DNA from: Synergistaceae bacterium UBA6101
GTDB taxonomy: Bacteria; Synergistota; Synergistia; Synergistales; Synergistaceae
NCBI GenBank assembly: GCA_002428495.1
Contig: DIWR01000026.1
Location: 1 to 30,906, forward strand
Direction of reading: 5' to 3'
DNA length: 30,906 nucleotides
Of the stretch, positions 1 to 7,736 are shown one piece after another. Position 1 is the stretch's first letter, and every line of letters starts with the position of its first letter. The translations under genes were made by a program, and so were the position numbers. The notes under the pieces are model-generated. The model was not told the DNA's origin and did not search any database. It saw only the letters and a program-made list of their open reading frames with translations.

Positions 1-106
1 AAATGTAAGCGTCAAATATCCCGGACCTGGATAACGTCCAGGAATCCGGGGTATTATTTTTTTGCACTAAAGACAAGCAGCCGGGGACTCTCTGAGGCTC
101 TGAAGT

Positions 107-493
107 TTACTGTGCAGGGGCAATGTTGTTTTGTTCCAGACGTAAGCTGTCCGGCAGATCTTTGCTCCACGGCAGCAGCGTGTGATAGTTTTCTTTAGGA
201 ATGTTGGGCATGGTCTCCTGATATTCATACAGGACTGAAGGTGTTTTCGTATATCTTCCTGTACGGTAGAGCGGCATACCGTTCATGTATTTCTGTACCA
301 TGATGTGGGCGATGGAGGCTGCTGACGCAGCGCTGCCTTTTATTGGGGCTTCCGGCATCGGGGCCTTTATGACCGGAACTCTTATGTTTTCACGTTCGCA
401 GCGGCGGCAGGAGTATACTTCCCGTTCATGCTCCACTATCTTCACCTGCGCCGGGATTATTTCAAGCTCGCGGCTCTTCTCATGTCCCCATCT
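107..493 (-). pseudogene. IS66 transposase TnpC, fused remnant
   Basis: The frame reads GHEKSRELEIIPAQ, then a zinc-finger segment with YSCRRCE, then MVQKYMNGMPLYR, all typical of the N-terminal part of IS66 TnpC. It then jumps to YHTLLPWSKDLPDSLR, which resembles the extreme C-terminal IS66 segment. The central DDE catalytic domain, normally around 300 residues, is missing. The open frame extends upstream to about 493, where an in-frame stop marks the junction with the TnpB remnant; a GTG at 445 is the first start-like codon. The product cannot be an active transposase. Fragment identity is confident; the exact deletion points are inferred. Confidence 0.75.
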
Positions 494-735
494 TTAGTCC
501 AAGGGAAGGTCCCCTTCTCAAGACGCTTCTGATAGAGCCAGAAACCGTCGTTACCCCACTCCAGGATCTTTACCCTGTTGCGGCTGCGGCTGCGGTTGCA
601 GAAGATGAACATTGCAGACTCATAAGAATCGCAGATATGCTGAAGGTTCACAATAGCGGACAGGCCGTCTGTTCCCTTGCGCATATCCGTAGAGCCGCAG
701 ATAAGATAAATCTGTTTGCCCCGGTGATAAAACAT
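457..735 (-). pseudogene. IS66 accessory protein TnpB, C-terminally truncated
   Basis: The 92-residue frame contains IYLICGSTDMRKGTDGLSA and FIFCNRSRSRNRVKILEW, hallmarks of IS66 Orf2/TnpB. The start is supported by GAGGGGGAG about four bases upstream of ATG at 735. After FPWTKDGD the usual C-terminal stretch is absent and the frame runs into TnpC sequence at about 478-495, ending at 457. In the family TnpB is an accessory protein needed for transposition. This copy lacks its C-terminal part and has no intact TnpC partner here. Confidence 0.75.
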
Positions 736-851
736 AAAATCTCCCCCTCACGGTAACTTGTTGGGGAGACTTTAGATGAAGAATATTATTCCGCACAGGT
801 ACGGATGGTTTGACGCTTACTAACATATGTAGTTTTTGAGAATATCAAAAA

Positions 852-882
852 CAAAAAAGGCCGTCCCTGCTCAGGGCGGCCC
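852..882 (-). terminator. Rho-independent terminator after gdhA
   Basis: Read on the minus strand, a GGCCGCCCTG arm pairs with CAGGGACGGCC across a short loop and is followed by TTTTTTG. It lies about 30 bp beyond the gdhA stop codon. A second A/T hairpin (832-852, GTTTTTGA pairing with TCAAAAAC) follows immediately and may reinforce it. Confidence 0.85.
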
Positions 883-914
883 TCATTATTTTGAATGTAT
901 TGGTCAGCTAAAGC

Positions 915-2192
915 TTAAAGGAAGAAACCTTTCAGCTTTAGACCGTCGGCAACGCGTTTGATAGCGACGAGGAATGCTGCGCGGCGCATCTTTACGTCGT
1001 GCTCCTGTGAATAATCCCAAACTCTCTTGAAGTTATCCTTCATGATCGGTACGAGGCGGTTGTTGTACTCTTCCTCAGTCCAGAAGAATCCGGCGAGGTC
1101 CTGTACCCATTCAAAGTATGAACCGATGACTCCGCCGCTGTTGGCAAGGAAGTCAGGAACAACGAGGATGCCGCGCCTGTCAAGGATAACATCGCCGTCG
1201 GGCCTTACAGGTCCGTTTGCGCCTTCGACGATATATTTACACTTGAGCTTGTCAGCATTCTTCTCGCTGATCACGCCTTCAAGGGCGCAGGGTGAAAGAA
1301 CAAGGCAATCCTGCTCAAGGATCTCTTCTCCGCTCATCCTTACGAGTCCGGGCTGTGTATAGCCGTCAAGGATGCGCTTCGGATGTGCTTCAACGAATGC
1401 CTTCGCTGCCTTGACGTCGATTCCGTCTTTGCAGTAGTAACCACCGGTGATATCGCTGATACCAACAACTTTTGCTCCTGCTTCCTGGAGGAAGAGTGCG
1501 TTGTATGTTCCGACATTACCGAAGCCCTGTACGATAACTGTTGCTGTTTTGGGGTCTACCTTCTGTGTTTTGAGAAGTTCAAGGACACATGTTGAAACTC
1601 CGAGGCCTGTTGCTGCCGTGCGGCCCTTTGATCCCCAGTAGGCGACGGGTTTGCCTGTCACTACGCCGGGCTCAAGATGCCCACGAAGTTTTGAAATGGT
1701 ATCCATTATCCAGACCATTTCGGGACCGCCGGTGTTGACATCGGGTGCGGGAACGTCTGTCCAGTCTCCGATGAAAGGGGCGATACGTGCTGCGAATGTA
1801 CGGGTCATCATTTCACGCTCACGCGGTGAAAGTTCGAAAGGATCTACAGCGATCCCGCCCTTGCCTCCGCCGTATGGGATACCTGCAAGTGAACATTTCC
1901 ATGTCATAAGGCTTCCAAGAGCTTCGCACTCTTCGAGGTTGACATCAGGGTGGAAACGGAGTCCGCCCTTTGCAGGTCCGCAGACTGTGGAATGTTGTAC
2001 GCGGTAACCTTCAAATACTCTTACTGAACCGTCGTCCATAACTACGGGGACGGAGACACAGACAGCTCTTTCGGGACGGCTAAGAACTTCTACCAGACCC
2101 TCATCAAGATTCATTTCTTCCGCTGCTGCGTAGAAGTTCTCCAAAGCTGTTGCAAGAAGAACATTCTTGGAAGTACGTTTCTGTACGGCCAT
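915..2192 (-). CDS. gdhA: Glutamate dehydrogenase (Glu/Leu/Phe/Val family)
   Basis: The 425-residue product is a hexameric-type glutamate dehydrogenase, interconverting glutamate and 2-oxoglutarate plus ammonia in the cytoplasm. Visible motifs are the substrate-binding stretch PAKGGLRF (around residue 75), the catalytic-lysine loop GIPYGGGKGG (about 105-113), the conserved Asp in PAPDVNT (about 151), and the nucleotide-binding turn GFGNVG (about 223-228). Length matches the family. I chose the ATG at 2192 because AGGAGG lies 8 bp upstream; a longer frame reaches 2264 but has no such site and adds 24 non-family residues. It is monocistronic, with its own terminator. In amino-acid fermenters this enzyme is usually catabolic, but cofactor preference cannot be read safely from sequence. 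Confidence 0.95.
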   Translation of the reverse strand: MAVQKRTSKNVLLATALENFYAAAEEMNLDEGLVEVLSRPERAVCVSVPVVMDDGSVRVFEGYRVQHSTVCGPAKGGLRFHPDVNLEECEALGSLMTWKCSLAGIPYGGGKGGIAVDPFELSPREREMMTRTFAARIAPFIGDWTDVPAPDVNTGGPEMVWIMDTISKLRGHLEPGVVTGKPVAYWGSKGRTAATGLGVSTCVLELLKTQKVDPKTATVIVQGFGNVGTYNALFLQEAGAKVVGISDITGGYYCKDGIDVKAAKAFVEAHPKRILDGYTQPGLVRMSGEEILEQDCLVLSPCALEGVISEKNADKLKCKYIVEGANGPVRPDGDVILDRRGILVVPDFLANSGGVIGSYFEWVQDLAGFFWTEEEYNNRLVPIMKDNFKRVWDYSQEHDVKMRRAAFLVAIKRVADGLKLKGFFL

Positions 2193-2580
2193 ACAAAAAA
2201 CCTCCTTGGATTTTTCGCCCAAACGGGCATTTACTTTAAGATATCTGTCCCAGGATCGGGACAATTCTTACACACTTTACCAATTGTATTCCTCTTCCTG
2301 ATTTGCGTAAAGGGGGGAAAAGGCTACTCATGCCTGAATTGAATGAATAAAACGTCAAAACAAAACAATTTAAGCTTCTGACTTAGAGAAAAAAGGCGCA
2401 ATGTCCTTTTGCGTGAAAAACTCCCGCGAAAATAAACTTTATCCACGGCTTTATTCATTTTATCACAAATGGACCCATGATCCCTTGTTCTTTTCGCAAG
2501 TCTATTCCGGACAGATCCCACACAGGATCATGTAATAAAAAACCGAAGGAAACAAACCTGTCGTCCTGATGCCATTATCT
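2193..2580 (-). other. Intergenic region upstream of gdhA
   Basis: This 388-bp stretch holds no convincing gene; a 65-residue frame at 2324-2521 has no family resemblance and low-complexity composition. A short GCCCAAACGGGC palindrome lies at 2217-2228 in the gdhA leader. A weak minus-strand hairpin with AAAAGG and CCTTTT arms and a T run (2389-2410) might end corA transcription. I see no promoter strong enough to name. Confidence 0.4.
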
Positions 2581-3537
2581 CTAGAAGAATTTTTTCTTCC
2601 AAAGGATAACGATGGTAACTATTGTCAGAGCCATCGTTACCATTCCGACAATAAAGAACCCCATCGGATGGGATGCCCAGGGAACAGGAACATTCATTCC
2701 GAAGAAGCTCGCGATCATTGTAGGGATCGCCATAACTATCGTAACTGAAGCAAGGAATTTCATGACCATGTTCAGGTTGTTGGAGATAACGGAGGCAAAG
2801 GCATCCATCATGCCGGCAAGAACATCTGTCTGGATCTGAGCCATTTCGATCGACTGGTCGTATTCTACCCTGACATCATCGAGCAGTTCCTCATCCTCTT
2901 CCCTGAACTTGATCAAGTGGTTGACCTGGGGATTGGAACAAAGGCGAAGCAGGCGTTCAACGACTACCCTGTTGGAACGGAGCGACATTGAGTAGTATGT
3001 AAGCCCCTTCTGAAGGTCCAGGAGCTGAAAAAGCTCTTCGTTCTTCATTGACAGGCGCAGGTCCTGCTCGATCCTGTCAGATTTTCTTGCCATCTGCCTC
3101 AGATCCTTCAGGAAGAGCAGTGCAGAATGATACAAAAGCTGGAACAGGAATCTGGTCCTTTTATAAGTACTGAAATACCTGTACCGGGTCTCTGTAAAAC
3201 TTTGAAGGATATCGTTGTGTTCCTGGCAGATCGTCACGAAAAAATCAGGGGTTACGATTATTCCAAGAGGGATAGTATCGTATTCTCCAGGTCTGTCTTC
3301 GTGGTTGACCGGCACATTTATAAGGACAAGTATGTGATTGTCTTCGATTTCAATACGGGAGGATTCTTCCGGGTCCAGTGCTGATCTGACGAAATCCTGG
3401 GGGGCCGCTGTTAATCTTTCGGTTATTAAAAGTTCCTCTGCTGTGGGTTTTATCAGGCTTATCCAGGCCCCTGATTCGATATTGTCCTGGTTGAGTTCAA
3501 GAAGCCTGTCGTCGAATGTTTTTGAGATCTTGAGCAT
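2581..3537 (-). CDS. corA: CorA-type divalent metal channel
   Basis: A 318-residue member of the CorA family, pentameric inner-membrane channels for Mg2+ and sometimes Co2+ or Ni2+. The large N-terminal part is the cytoplasmic funnel with long helices. Two C-terminal membrane segments follow, with the signature GMN at about 280-282 (SFFGMNVP) after the first, and a basic WKKKFF tail. The ATG at 3537 is chosen because GGGGGAGG stands about 8 bp upstream; the frame runs on to 3600 without another good site. The gene has a long leader (see 3538-3863) and its own promoter, so it is separate from the ribosomal-protein operon upstream. Confidence 0.93.
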   Translation of the reverse strand: MLKISKTFDDRLLELNQDNIESGAWISLIKPTAEELLITERLTAAPQDFVRSALDPEESSRIEIEDNHILVLINVPVNHEDRPGEYDTIPLGIIVTPDFFVTICQEHNDILQSFTETRYRYFSTYKRTRFLFQLLYHSALLFLKDLRQMARKSDRIEQDLRLSMKNEELFQLLDLQKGLTYYSMSLRSNRVVVERLLRLCSNPQVNHLIKFREEDEELLDDVRVEYDQSIEMAQIQTDVLAGMMDAFASVISNNLNMVMKFLASVTIVMAIPTMIASFFGMNVPVPWASHPMGFFIVGMVTMALTIVTIVILWKKKFF

Positions 3538-3863
3538 TGTTTTTTCCTCCCCCGCTGTTTTTCTGAATGATCTCCTGACCTGAGACATGCAGTTATGCAC
3601 AGATCAGGAGGTATCACCAAAAAGATGCTATCGGCATGATATGCCGTTCAGTCATAAAATTCCTAAAATCAACGGGAGTGAAGGAATGAAAAGAAAAATC
3701 AACTTATTAAATACCCCACACCCGGCAGCGCCGGGTGCTTGTTGAAAGTGCAGCCCGGGCTAGAAAATATTCGCTAAACGTCCTTGAGGTTCAGGACTAG
3801 GACTAGGGCTATCCATAGACTGCTCCCTTCTTCGGTTTTTACCCGATGCATTGCTTTACACGC
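3538..3863 (-). other. Structured leader of corA or small RNA
   Basis: About 325 nt lie between the predicted start site and corA with no gene. On the minus strand, hairpins appear in order: ATTGC/GCAAT at the 5' end, CGG/CCG near 3840, GTCCT/AGGAC, the strong CACCCGGC/GCCGGGTG (3719-3737), and a CGGCAT/ATGCCG palindrome (about 3631-3645). A TCAGGAG/CTCCTGA pair lies close to the corA start. No known riboswitch consensus (M-box, yybP-ykoY, cobalamin, T-box) could be matched by eye. It could be a regulatory leader or an independent sRNA ending near 3700. Confidence 0.4.
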
Positions 3864-3868
3864 AATTA

Positions 3869-3897
3869 AGTTTAGTGCGCAACAACTTTAAGGTCAA
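3869..3897 (-). promoter_or_regulatory. Sigma70-type promoter for the corA leader
   Basis: On the minus strand TTGACC (3897-3892) and TAAACT (3874-3869) are separated by exactly 17 bp. They lie just beyond the rpsI terminator and give a predicted start near 3863. Confidence 0.6.
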
Positions 3898-3910
3898 GCA
3901 TAAAAGGGCC

Positions 3911-3957
3911 GAAAAAGAGGTATTTCAGGCAAAAATGAGCACCCAAAATACCTCTGC
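3911..3957 (-). terminator. Terminator of the rplM-rpsI transcript
   Basis: A roughly 10-bp stem, AGAGGTATTT with AAATACCTCT, encloses a loop of about 20 nt and is followed by TTTTC on the minus strand. It lies 40 bp after the rpsI stop codon. Confidence 0.85.
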
Positions 3958-3996
3958 AAAAACTGTGGAAGAGCAATGGAGCAGAAACTCGAAAAA

Positions 3997-4416
3997 CTAA
4001 CGCTTTGAGAACTGCTTAGCTGCTCTTGCGCCCTTGAGTCCGACCTTCTTGCGTTCTACCATGCGTGAATCGCGGGTAAGAAGTCCGGCCTTCTTGAGGG
4101 AGGGGCGTGCTGCGGGGTACATCTTCAGGATCGCTCTTGCGACACCAAGGCGTACTGCTCCCGCCTGACCTGTAAGTCCGCCGCCGTGGGCATTGACGAA
4201 TACATCGATCTTGCCCTCTACTCCGGCTACCTTCAGCGCTTCAACAGCCTGGGTGGACCAGTAAAAACGCGGGAGATAGTCGTTAACTTCTCTGTTGTTG
4301 ATAAGGAACTTACCGTCACCTTCGCAGATGCGTACTCGGGCGATAGCGTTCTTTCTTCTGCCTGTACCCCAAATAAAGGATACGGGGGCCGCTGTCTCTT
4401 TTTTCTTAACTGCCAT
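3997..4416 (-). CDS. rpsI: 30S ribosomal protein S9
   Basis: The 139-residue product is S9 of the small-subunit head, whose C-terminal tail reaches the P-site tRNA. It shows GTGRRKNAIARVR near the start, the core VNAHGGGLTGQAGAVRLGVARA, LLTRDSRMVERKKVG, and the invariant C-terminal SKR. Length is slightly over the usual 130 because of a short N-terminal extension (MAVKKKETAAPVS). It is 18 bp behind rplM, the normal L13-S9 pairing, and is followed by a strong terminator, so it is last in its operon. Confidence 0.97.
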   Translation of the reverse strand: MAVKKKETAAPVSFIWGTGRRKNAIARVRICEGDGKFLINNREVNDYLPRFYWSTQAVEALKVAGVEGKIDVFVNAHGGGLTGQAGAVRLGVARAILKMYPAARPSLKKAGLLTRDSRMVERKKVGLKGARAAKQFSKR

Positions 4417-4434
4417 TTTTTACACCCCTATCTC

Positions 4435-4869
4435 CTAGTCTATCTGCTCGGGTTTCTGAGCCTCGTGTGGATGGCTCGGACCGGCATATACTTTAAGTTT
4501 ACGATACATATCACGTCCAAGTTTGGTCTTGGGAAGCATACCCCATACGACCCTCTCGATCAGACGTTCCGGACGGCGTTCAAGTACCTGCTGGTACGTG
4601 AGAGTCTTTAGTCCGCCCGGGTAAAGGCTGTGTGTTATGATCGTGGACTGCAGGAGTTTTTTGCCTGTAAGTCCGATCTTCTCCGCGTTTACAACAACAA
4701 CGAAATCGCCGGTATCGACGTGCGGCGTGTATGTTGGCTTGTGTTTTCCAATAAGAATACGGGCTACCTGTACTGCAAGACGGCCAAGGTGTTTATCTGA
4801 TGCGTCGATCACATACCATTTGCGCTCAACTTCCGCACCCTTAGCCATGAAAGAACGTGTGCCTATCAT
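4435..4869 (-). CDS. rplM: 50S ribosomal protein L13
   Basis: A 144-residue L13, an early-assembly protein of the large subunit. Recognisable blocks are WYVIDASDKHLGRLA, LIGKHKPTYTPHVDTGDFVVVVNAEKI (in sequence, with LTGKK after it), the signature region around RVVWGMLPKTKLGRDMYRKL, and LKVYAGPSHPHEAQKPE. AGGAGG sits about 7 bp upstream of ATG at 4869. It is cotranscribed with rpsI. Two hairpins fill the gap upstream of it (4942-5015), where L13 leader autoregulation occurs in other bacteria. Confidence 0.97.
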   Translation of the reverse strand: MIGTRSFMAKGAEVERKWYVIDASDKHLGRLAVQVARILIGKHKPTYTPHVDTGDFVVVVNAEKIGLTGKKLLQSTIITHSLYPGGLKTLTYQQVLERRPERLIERVVWGMLPKTKLGRDMYRKLKVYAGPSHPHEAQKPEQID

Positions 4870-4941
4870 GGATCTTCCTCCTCAAAAAAAGTGGATCACT
4901 AATTTTTAATATTTTATATTTCTTAAAGCGACTCGTCCGGT

Positions 4942-5015
4942 TCACTGAAGCCGTGGCATATGTGCACTAACGCACCGCTCTTCAGTGACACTGTCTGTTA
5001 ACGTGGGGGAAACAG
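4942..5015 (-). promoter_or_regulatory. Tandem hairpins, possible L13 leader
   Basis: Between pncB and rplM, the minus strand carries a GTCTGTT/AACAGAC hairpin (4991-5015), then TCACTGAAG pairing perfectly with CTTCAGTGA (4942-4988). Neither is followed by a T run, so they do not look like ordinary terminators. Their place ahead of rplM suggests an L13 autoregulatory leader, but I cannot confirm the consensus. Confidence 0.4.
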
Positions 5016-5024
5016 ACTGCGGGG

Positions 5025-6068
5025 CTAGAGTACGCGTTCAAGCCTCTGATTATCAATTATTCCGGGAAGACGCCCGCGCTTGGCGATAGGCCTTCCATCG
5101 ACCATTTTCAGGTCCATGGTCATATCCCTGGACGTTCCATGGGTTATATAACTGCCGACTCCGTAAACACTTGCTCCGGCATCGTTCATCATCTTTATGC
5201 GTTCAGGGGTAAGTCCTCCTGTAGCTATCACCTGCACATCGTTGTAACCGGCAATATCAAGACGCCATCTGATCTCACGGACCAGATCGGGGGTAACGCC
5301 GCCGCGCTCACCAGGTGTATCAAGCCTTACTCCGGCAAGCTTATCGCCCAGGCATTCTGCAACGCGCATAGTCTCTTCTGCTTCATCCTTGAAAGTATCA
5401 ACAAGAACTATGCGGGGTTCCTCTGCAGGAATCTGGGTGTCATAAAGCTTAGCAAGCTTAACTGTGTCCCCCACTATCAATATTGCAGCATGGGGGATGG
5501 TTCCCTTTGGTTCTTCATTGCACAGCTTGGCAGCCAGAATGCAGCTCATCGCACTGCACCCGGCTATCTTCGCTGCCCTTTCCATTACCGGCGCGACAGC
5601 TGGATGGACATGTCTTGCTCCAAAACAGAGCACATCACGGCCGTCAGCCGCATCAACACATTCCCTCGCTGCAGTAGCCCATCCTGTAGAGGAGGCAAGC
5701 ATGCCAAGCAATACAGTTTCATAAAGGCCAAAAGACTCATAGGTGCCCGTAATTCTCATCAGGACCTCTTTAGCTTCAAAAGCAGATCCCTCAGGGATGG
5801 CTTCAACTTCCGGCTGGTCCGGGAATGTCCTGAAAAGCCGCAGAACTTCTTCAAGTCCGGCAAAAACACCGCTCTTACGGGTGAATACCTCGGCTACCAC
5901 AGGTGTCTCCAGCAAACCTGCTGAACGGAGCACATCTCTCGTCTTTAAAAAATAAATATCTGTTGTCCAGCCTGTCAGCAGTTCTTCGTGAGTTGCAGAA
6001 AAAAGACGGCCTTCTGTCTCTTGATAGGCGGCAATATCTTTTTGGCTGTCAAGCCTCTTGAGCGACAT
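5025..6068 (-). CDS. pncB: Nicotinate phosphoribosyltransferase
   Basis: The 347-residue product belongs to the short nicotinate phosphoribosyltransferase family, which makes nicotinate mononucleotide from nicotinate and PRPP in NAD salvage. Diagnostic stretches are the CFGARHVHP loop (around residue 148), VLVDTFKDE, VRLDTPGERGG, and the phosphate-binding ATGGLTPERI. The short length matches the type represented by the Thermoplasma enzyme rather than the 400-residue PncB of enterobacteria. ATG at 6068 is only 9 nt past the secG stop and has a weak ribosome site, so translation is probably coupled to secG. Quinolinate phosphoribosyltransferase is a related fold, but length and motifs favour nicotinate. 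Confidence 0.88.
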   Translation of the reverse strand: MSLKRLDSQKDIAAYQETEGRLFSATHEELLTGWTTDIYFLKTRDVLRSAGLLETPVVAEVFTRKSGVFAGLEEVLRLFRTFPDQPEVEAIPEGSAFEAKEVLMRITGTYESFGLYETVLLGMLASSTGWATAARECVDAADGRDVLCFGARHVHPAVAPVMERAAKIAGCSAMSCILAAKLCNEEPKGTIPHAAILIVGDTVKLAKLYDTQIPAEEPRIVLVDTFKDEAEETMRVAECLGDKLAGVRLDTPGERGGVTPDLVREIRWRLDIAGYNDVQVIATGGLTPERIKMMNDAGASVYGVGSYITHGTSRDMTMDLKMVDGRPIAKRGRLPGIIDNQRLERVL

Positions 6069-6077
6069 GGCGACAGC

Positions 6078-6305
6078 CTATCTTACGACGACCTGCAGGA
6101 TGGACAGGATCATAAAAGCTAGCATGAGTCCCGCAGTTATTTTGGTCAGAGATGACATGCGCTGCCATGTTCCTCCCGTGTCTGCCTGAGTTCCGCCTCC
6201 GCCAAAAGATCCGGTGAATCCACCGCTTTTTCTGTGCTGCATCATTATAACTCCAACAAGAGCCACACAAACAAGGATGTGAAGGATTCCAAGAAGGATT
6301 TTCAC
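6078..6305 (-). CDS. secG: Protein translocase subunit SecG
   Basis: A 75-residue inner-membrane protein that assists SecYEG translocation. It has two hydrophobic segments, one near the N-terminus (KILLGILHILVCVALVGVIM) and one at the C-terminus. Between them lies the family's glycine-rich loop with GGFTGSFGGGG. I set the start at GTG 6305, because GGAGG is 8 bp upstream of it; the next GTG at 6314 is only one base from that site. It begins 43 bp after rdgB and is followed closely by pncB. Confidence 0.93.
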   Translation of the reverse strand: MKILLGILHILVCVALVGVIMMQHRKSGGFTGSFGGGGTQADTGGTWQRMSSLTKITAGLMLAFMILSILQVVVR

Positions 6306-6348
6306 AAACCACACCTCCAGAGTTTTCTATATTCCAGCGATCGGGCCA

Positions 6349-6978
6349 TTACTCCTGCACAGACCGGGAATTTTCCATAGTACGTACAGCATAGTATTGT
6401 AACACAGGTATGAGCATTTCTGCTATACCTTTTATTGCAAGGGCCCTGTGAGAAATTTGTGTTTTGATCAGGTCGCCAAGTTCAGAAAAAGTTTTGTCAT
6501 AGCCGTCAGGTACAAATACGGGATCATAACCGAAGCCGCTCATACCGGATGACTTTAGTGCTATCGCTCCGCTGCAGCTGCCTTCATAAACAAGAGGTTC
6601 TTCTCTGTCAGGAAAGACGACCGCGATGCACGAGACAAAACGTGCCCTTCTCTCTTTAATGCCTTCCATTCTCGAAAGCAGCCAGTTCGTCCTATCCTGG
6701 TCAGTACCCGAAACGGCACGGGCAGAACGTATCCCCGGAGCTCCTCCGAGAGCTAATACTTCCAGGCCGCTGTCATCAGCCATTGCAGGCAGACCAAGCG
6801 CCTTCGACCAGGCCTTCGCTTTCAGCAGAGCATTTTCTTCGTAGCTGCTTCCCGTTTCCTCTACATCTGTCTGAGTATCAAAATCCCCGCCGTAAAGAAG
6901 TTCTATTCCTATCGGCGCAAATGCATCTTTCATTTCACGGTACTTATTTCTATTGCCGCTTGCAAGAACTATCTTCAT
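6349..6978 (-). CDS. rdgB: XTP/dITP pyrophosphatase (RdgB/HAM1)
   Basis: A 209-residue house-cleaning enzyme that hydrolyses dITP, XTP and ITP to monophosphates and so keeps deaminated purines out of nucleic acids. It starts MKIVLASGNRNK, the family's substrate-loop signature. The metal-binding ADDSGLEV lies at about 67-74, GFGYDPVF at about 150, and SHRALA near the end. Its start overlaps the rph stop by 4 bp (ATGA), indicating coupled translation. The rph-rdgB pairing is common across bacteria. Confidence 0.95.
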   Translation of the reverse strand: MKIVLASGNRNKYREMKDAFAPIGIELLYGGDFDTQTDVEETGSSYEENALLKAKAWSKALGLPAMADDSGLEVLALGGAPGIRSARAVSGTDQDRTNWLLSRMEGIKERRARFVSCIAVVFPDREEPLVYEGSCSGAIALKSSGMSGFGYDPVFVPDGYDKTFSELGDLIKTQISHRALAIKGIAEMLIPVLQYYAVRTMENSRSVQE

Positions 6979-7736
6979 CTTAAAAAAATCGCCTTTTCCT
7001 CTTCTGTAAGTTCAAGGGCTTCGGCCTGTATCCGATGGATCTCGCTGATGCCTTTCCATCCCAGTGACAATATCTCATCCAGTTCAGCCTTCGAGAATAC
7101 TCCTCCCTCACCGGTGCCCTGCAGTTCTACAAATTCTCCCTTTGATGTCATTATAATGTTGGCATCCACATCTGCGGCGGAATCTTCTTCGTAACACAAA
7201 TCCAGCATCGGCAACCCGCTGACCTTGCCGGCACTGACTGCTCCTATCTGTGTTTTGACAGGTATCTCATCTATCTGCGAGCAGGATACCATCCATCTCA
7301 ACGCATCAAAAAGCGCAACAAAACCAGCCGAGATAGCGGCCGTCCTTGTCCCGCCGTCAGCCTGCAGCACATCACAGTCGATCCAGATGGTTTTTTCTCC
7401 AAGCTTGGTCATATCGACAGCTGCACGAAGTGACCGACCGATCAGTCTCTGTATCTCAGTCCCCCTGCCATTGAGCTTCCCTTTACTTATGTCCCTCTGA
7501 GTCCTCTGGTGGGTCGATCTGGGCAGCATCGAATATTCAGCGCTTATCCAGCCTTTGCCGGTCCCCCTCATAAATGAGGGGACTTTGTCTTCTACAGAAG
7601 CAGTGCAGAGGACCTTGGTATTGCCCCATTCAACAAGAACCGATCCTTCCGCGTACCTGCTGAAATTCCTTTGGAAGTTTATCGGTCTGAGCTCAAATGG
7701 TTCTCTTCCGTCAATTCTCATTATTTCAGATCCCAT
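6975..7736 (-). CDS. rph: Ribonuclease PH
   Basis: A phosphorolytic 3'-5' exoribonuclease that trims tRNA 3' ends. It contains RIDGREPFELRPINF at the N-terminus, GNTKVLCTASVE, the basic stretch around RGTEIQRLIGRSLRA, and DCDVLQADGGTRTAAISAG with the conserved active-site aspartates. The start at 7736 overlaps the upstream stop as TGATG and suits coupled translation. A second ATG at 7721 aligns exactly with the usual N-terminus of the family and may be the real one; neither has a strong ribosome site. Confidence 0.95.
   Translation of the reverse strand: MGSEIMRIDGREPFELRPINFQRNFSRYAEGSVLVEWGNTKVLCTASVEDKVPSFMRGTGKGWISAEYSMLPRSTHQRTQRDISKGKLNGRGTEIQRLIGRSLRAAVDMTKLGEKTIWIDCDVLQADGGTRTAAISAGFVALFDALRWMVSCSQIDEIPVKTQIGAVSAGKVSGLPMLDLCYEEDSAADVDANIIMTSKGEFVELQGTGEGGVFSKAELDEILSLGWKGISEIHRIQAEALELTEEEKAIFLR

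Larger units (their letters stand above)
5..820 (-). mobile_element. IS66-family element, internally deleted (non-autonomous)
   Basis: Both ends carry a perfect 12-bp terminal inverted repeat, GTAAGCGTCAAA at 5-16 and its complement at 809-820, beginning GTAA as IS66-family ends do. Inside are a TnpB fragment and a TnpC fragment on the minus strand and no tnpA. At 816 bp it is about one third of a usual IS66 element. Two deletions are visible: one joins TnpB to TnpC, the other removes the TnpC DDE region. A hairpin just inside the left end (20-50, CCCGGA and TGGA pairing with TCCA and TCCGGG, then a T-rich run) probably terminates transcription. The 8-bp target duplication cannot be checked because only four bases precede the left end; those four (aaat) differ at one position from 825-828 (atat). 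Confidence 0.8.

Noticed and set aside
620..826. 68-codon minus-strand frame over the IS66 right end
   Set aside because: It is an alternative frame of the TnpB fragment without IS66 similarity.
1..828. Target-site duplication around the IS66 derivative
   Set aside because: Only four bases remain on the left and they match the right flank at three of four positions, which is not evidence.
2324..2521. 65-codon minus-strand frame between gdhA and corA
   Set aside because: No ribosome site, no recognisable motif, and composition like noncoding AT-rich sequence.
3719..3863. Known riboswitch or 6S RNA upstream of corA
   Set aside because: I compared by eye with M-box, yybP-ykoY, cobalamin, fluoride and 6S features and found no matching conserved blocks.
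5139..5924. 261-codon plus-strand frame
   Set aside because: Lies wholly antisense to nicotinate phosphoribosyltransferase, whose motifs are clear; the plus frame has no domain signs.
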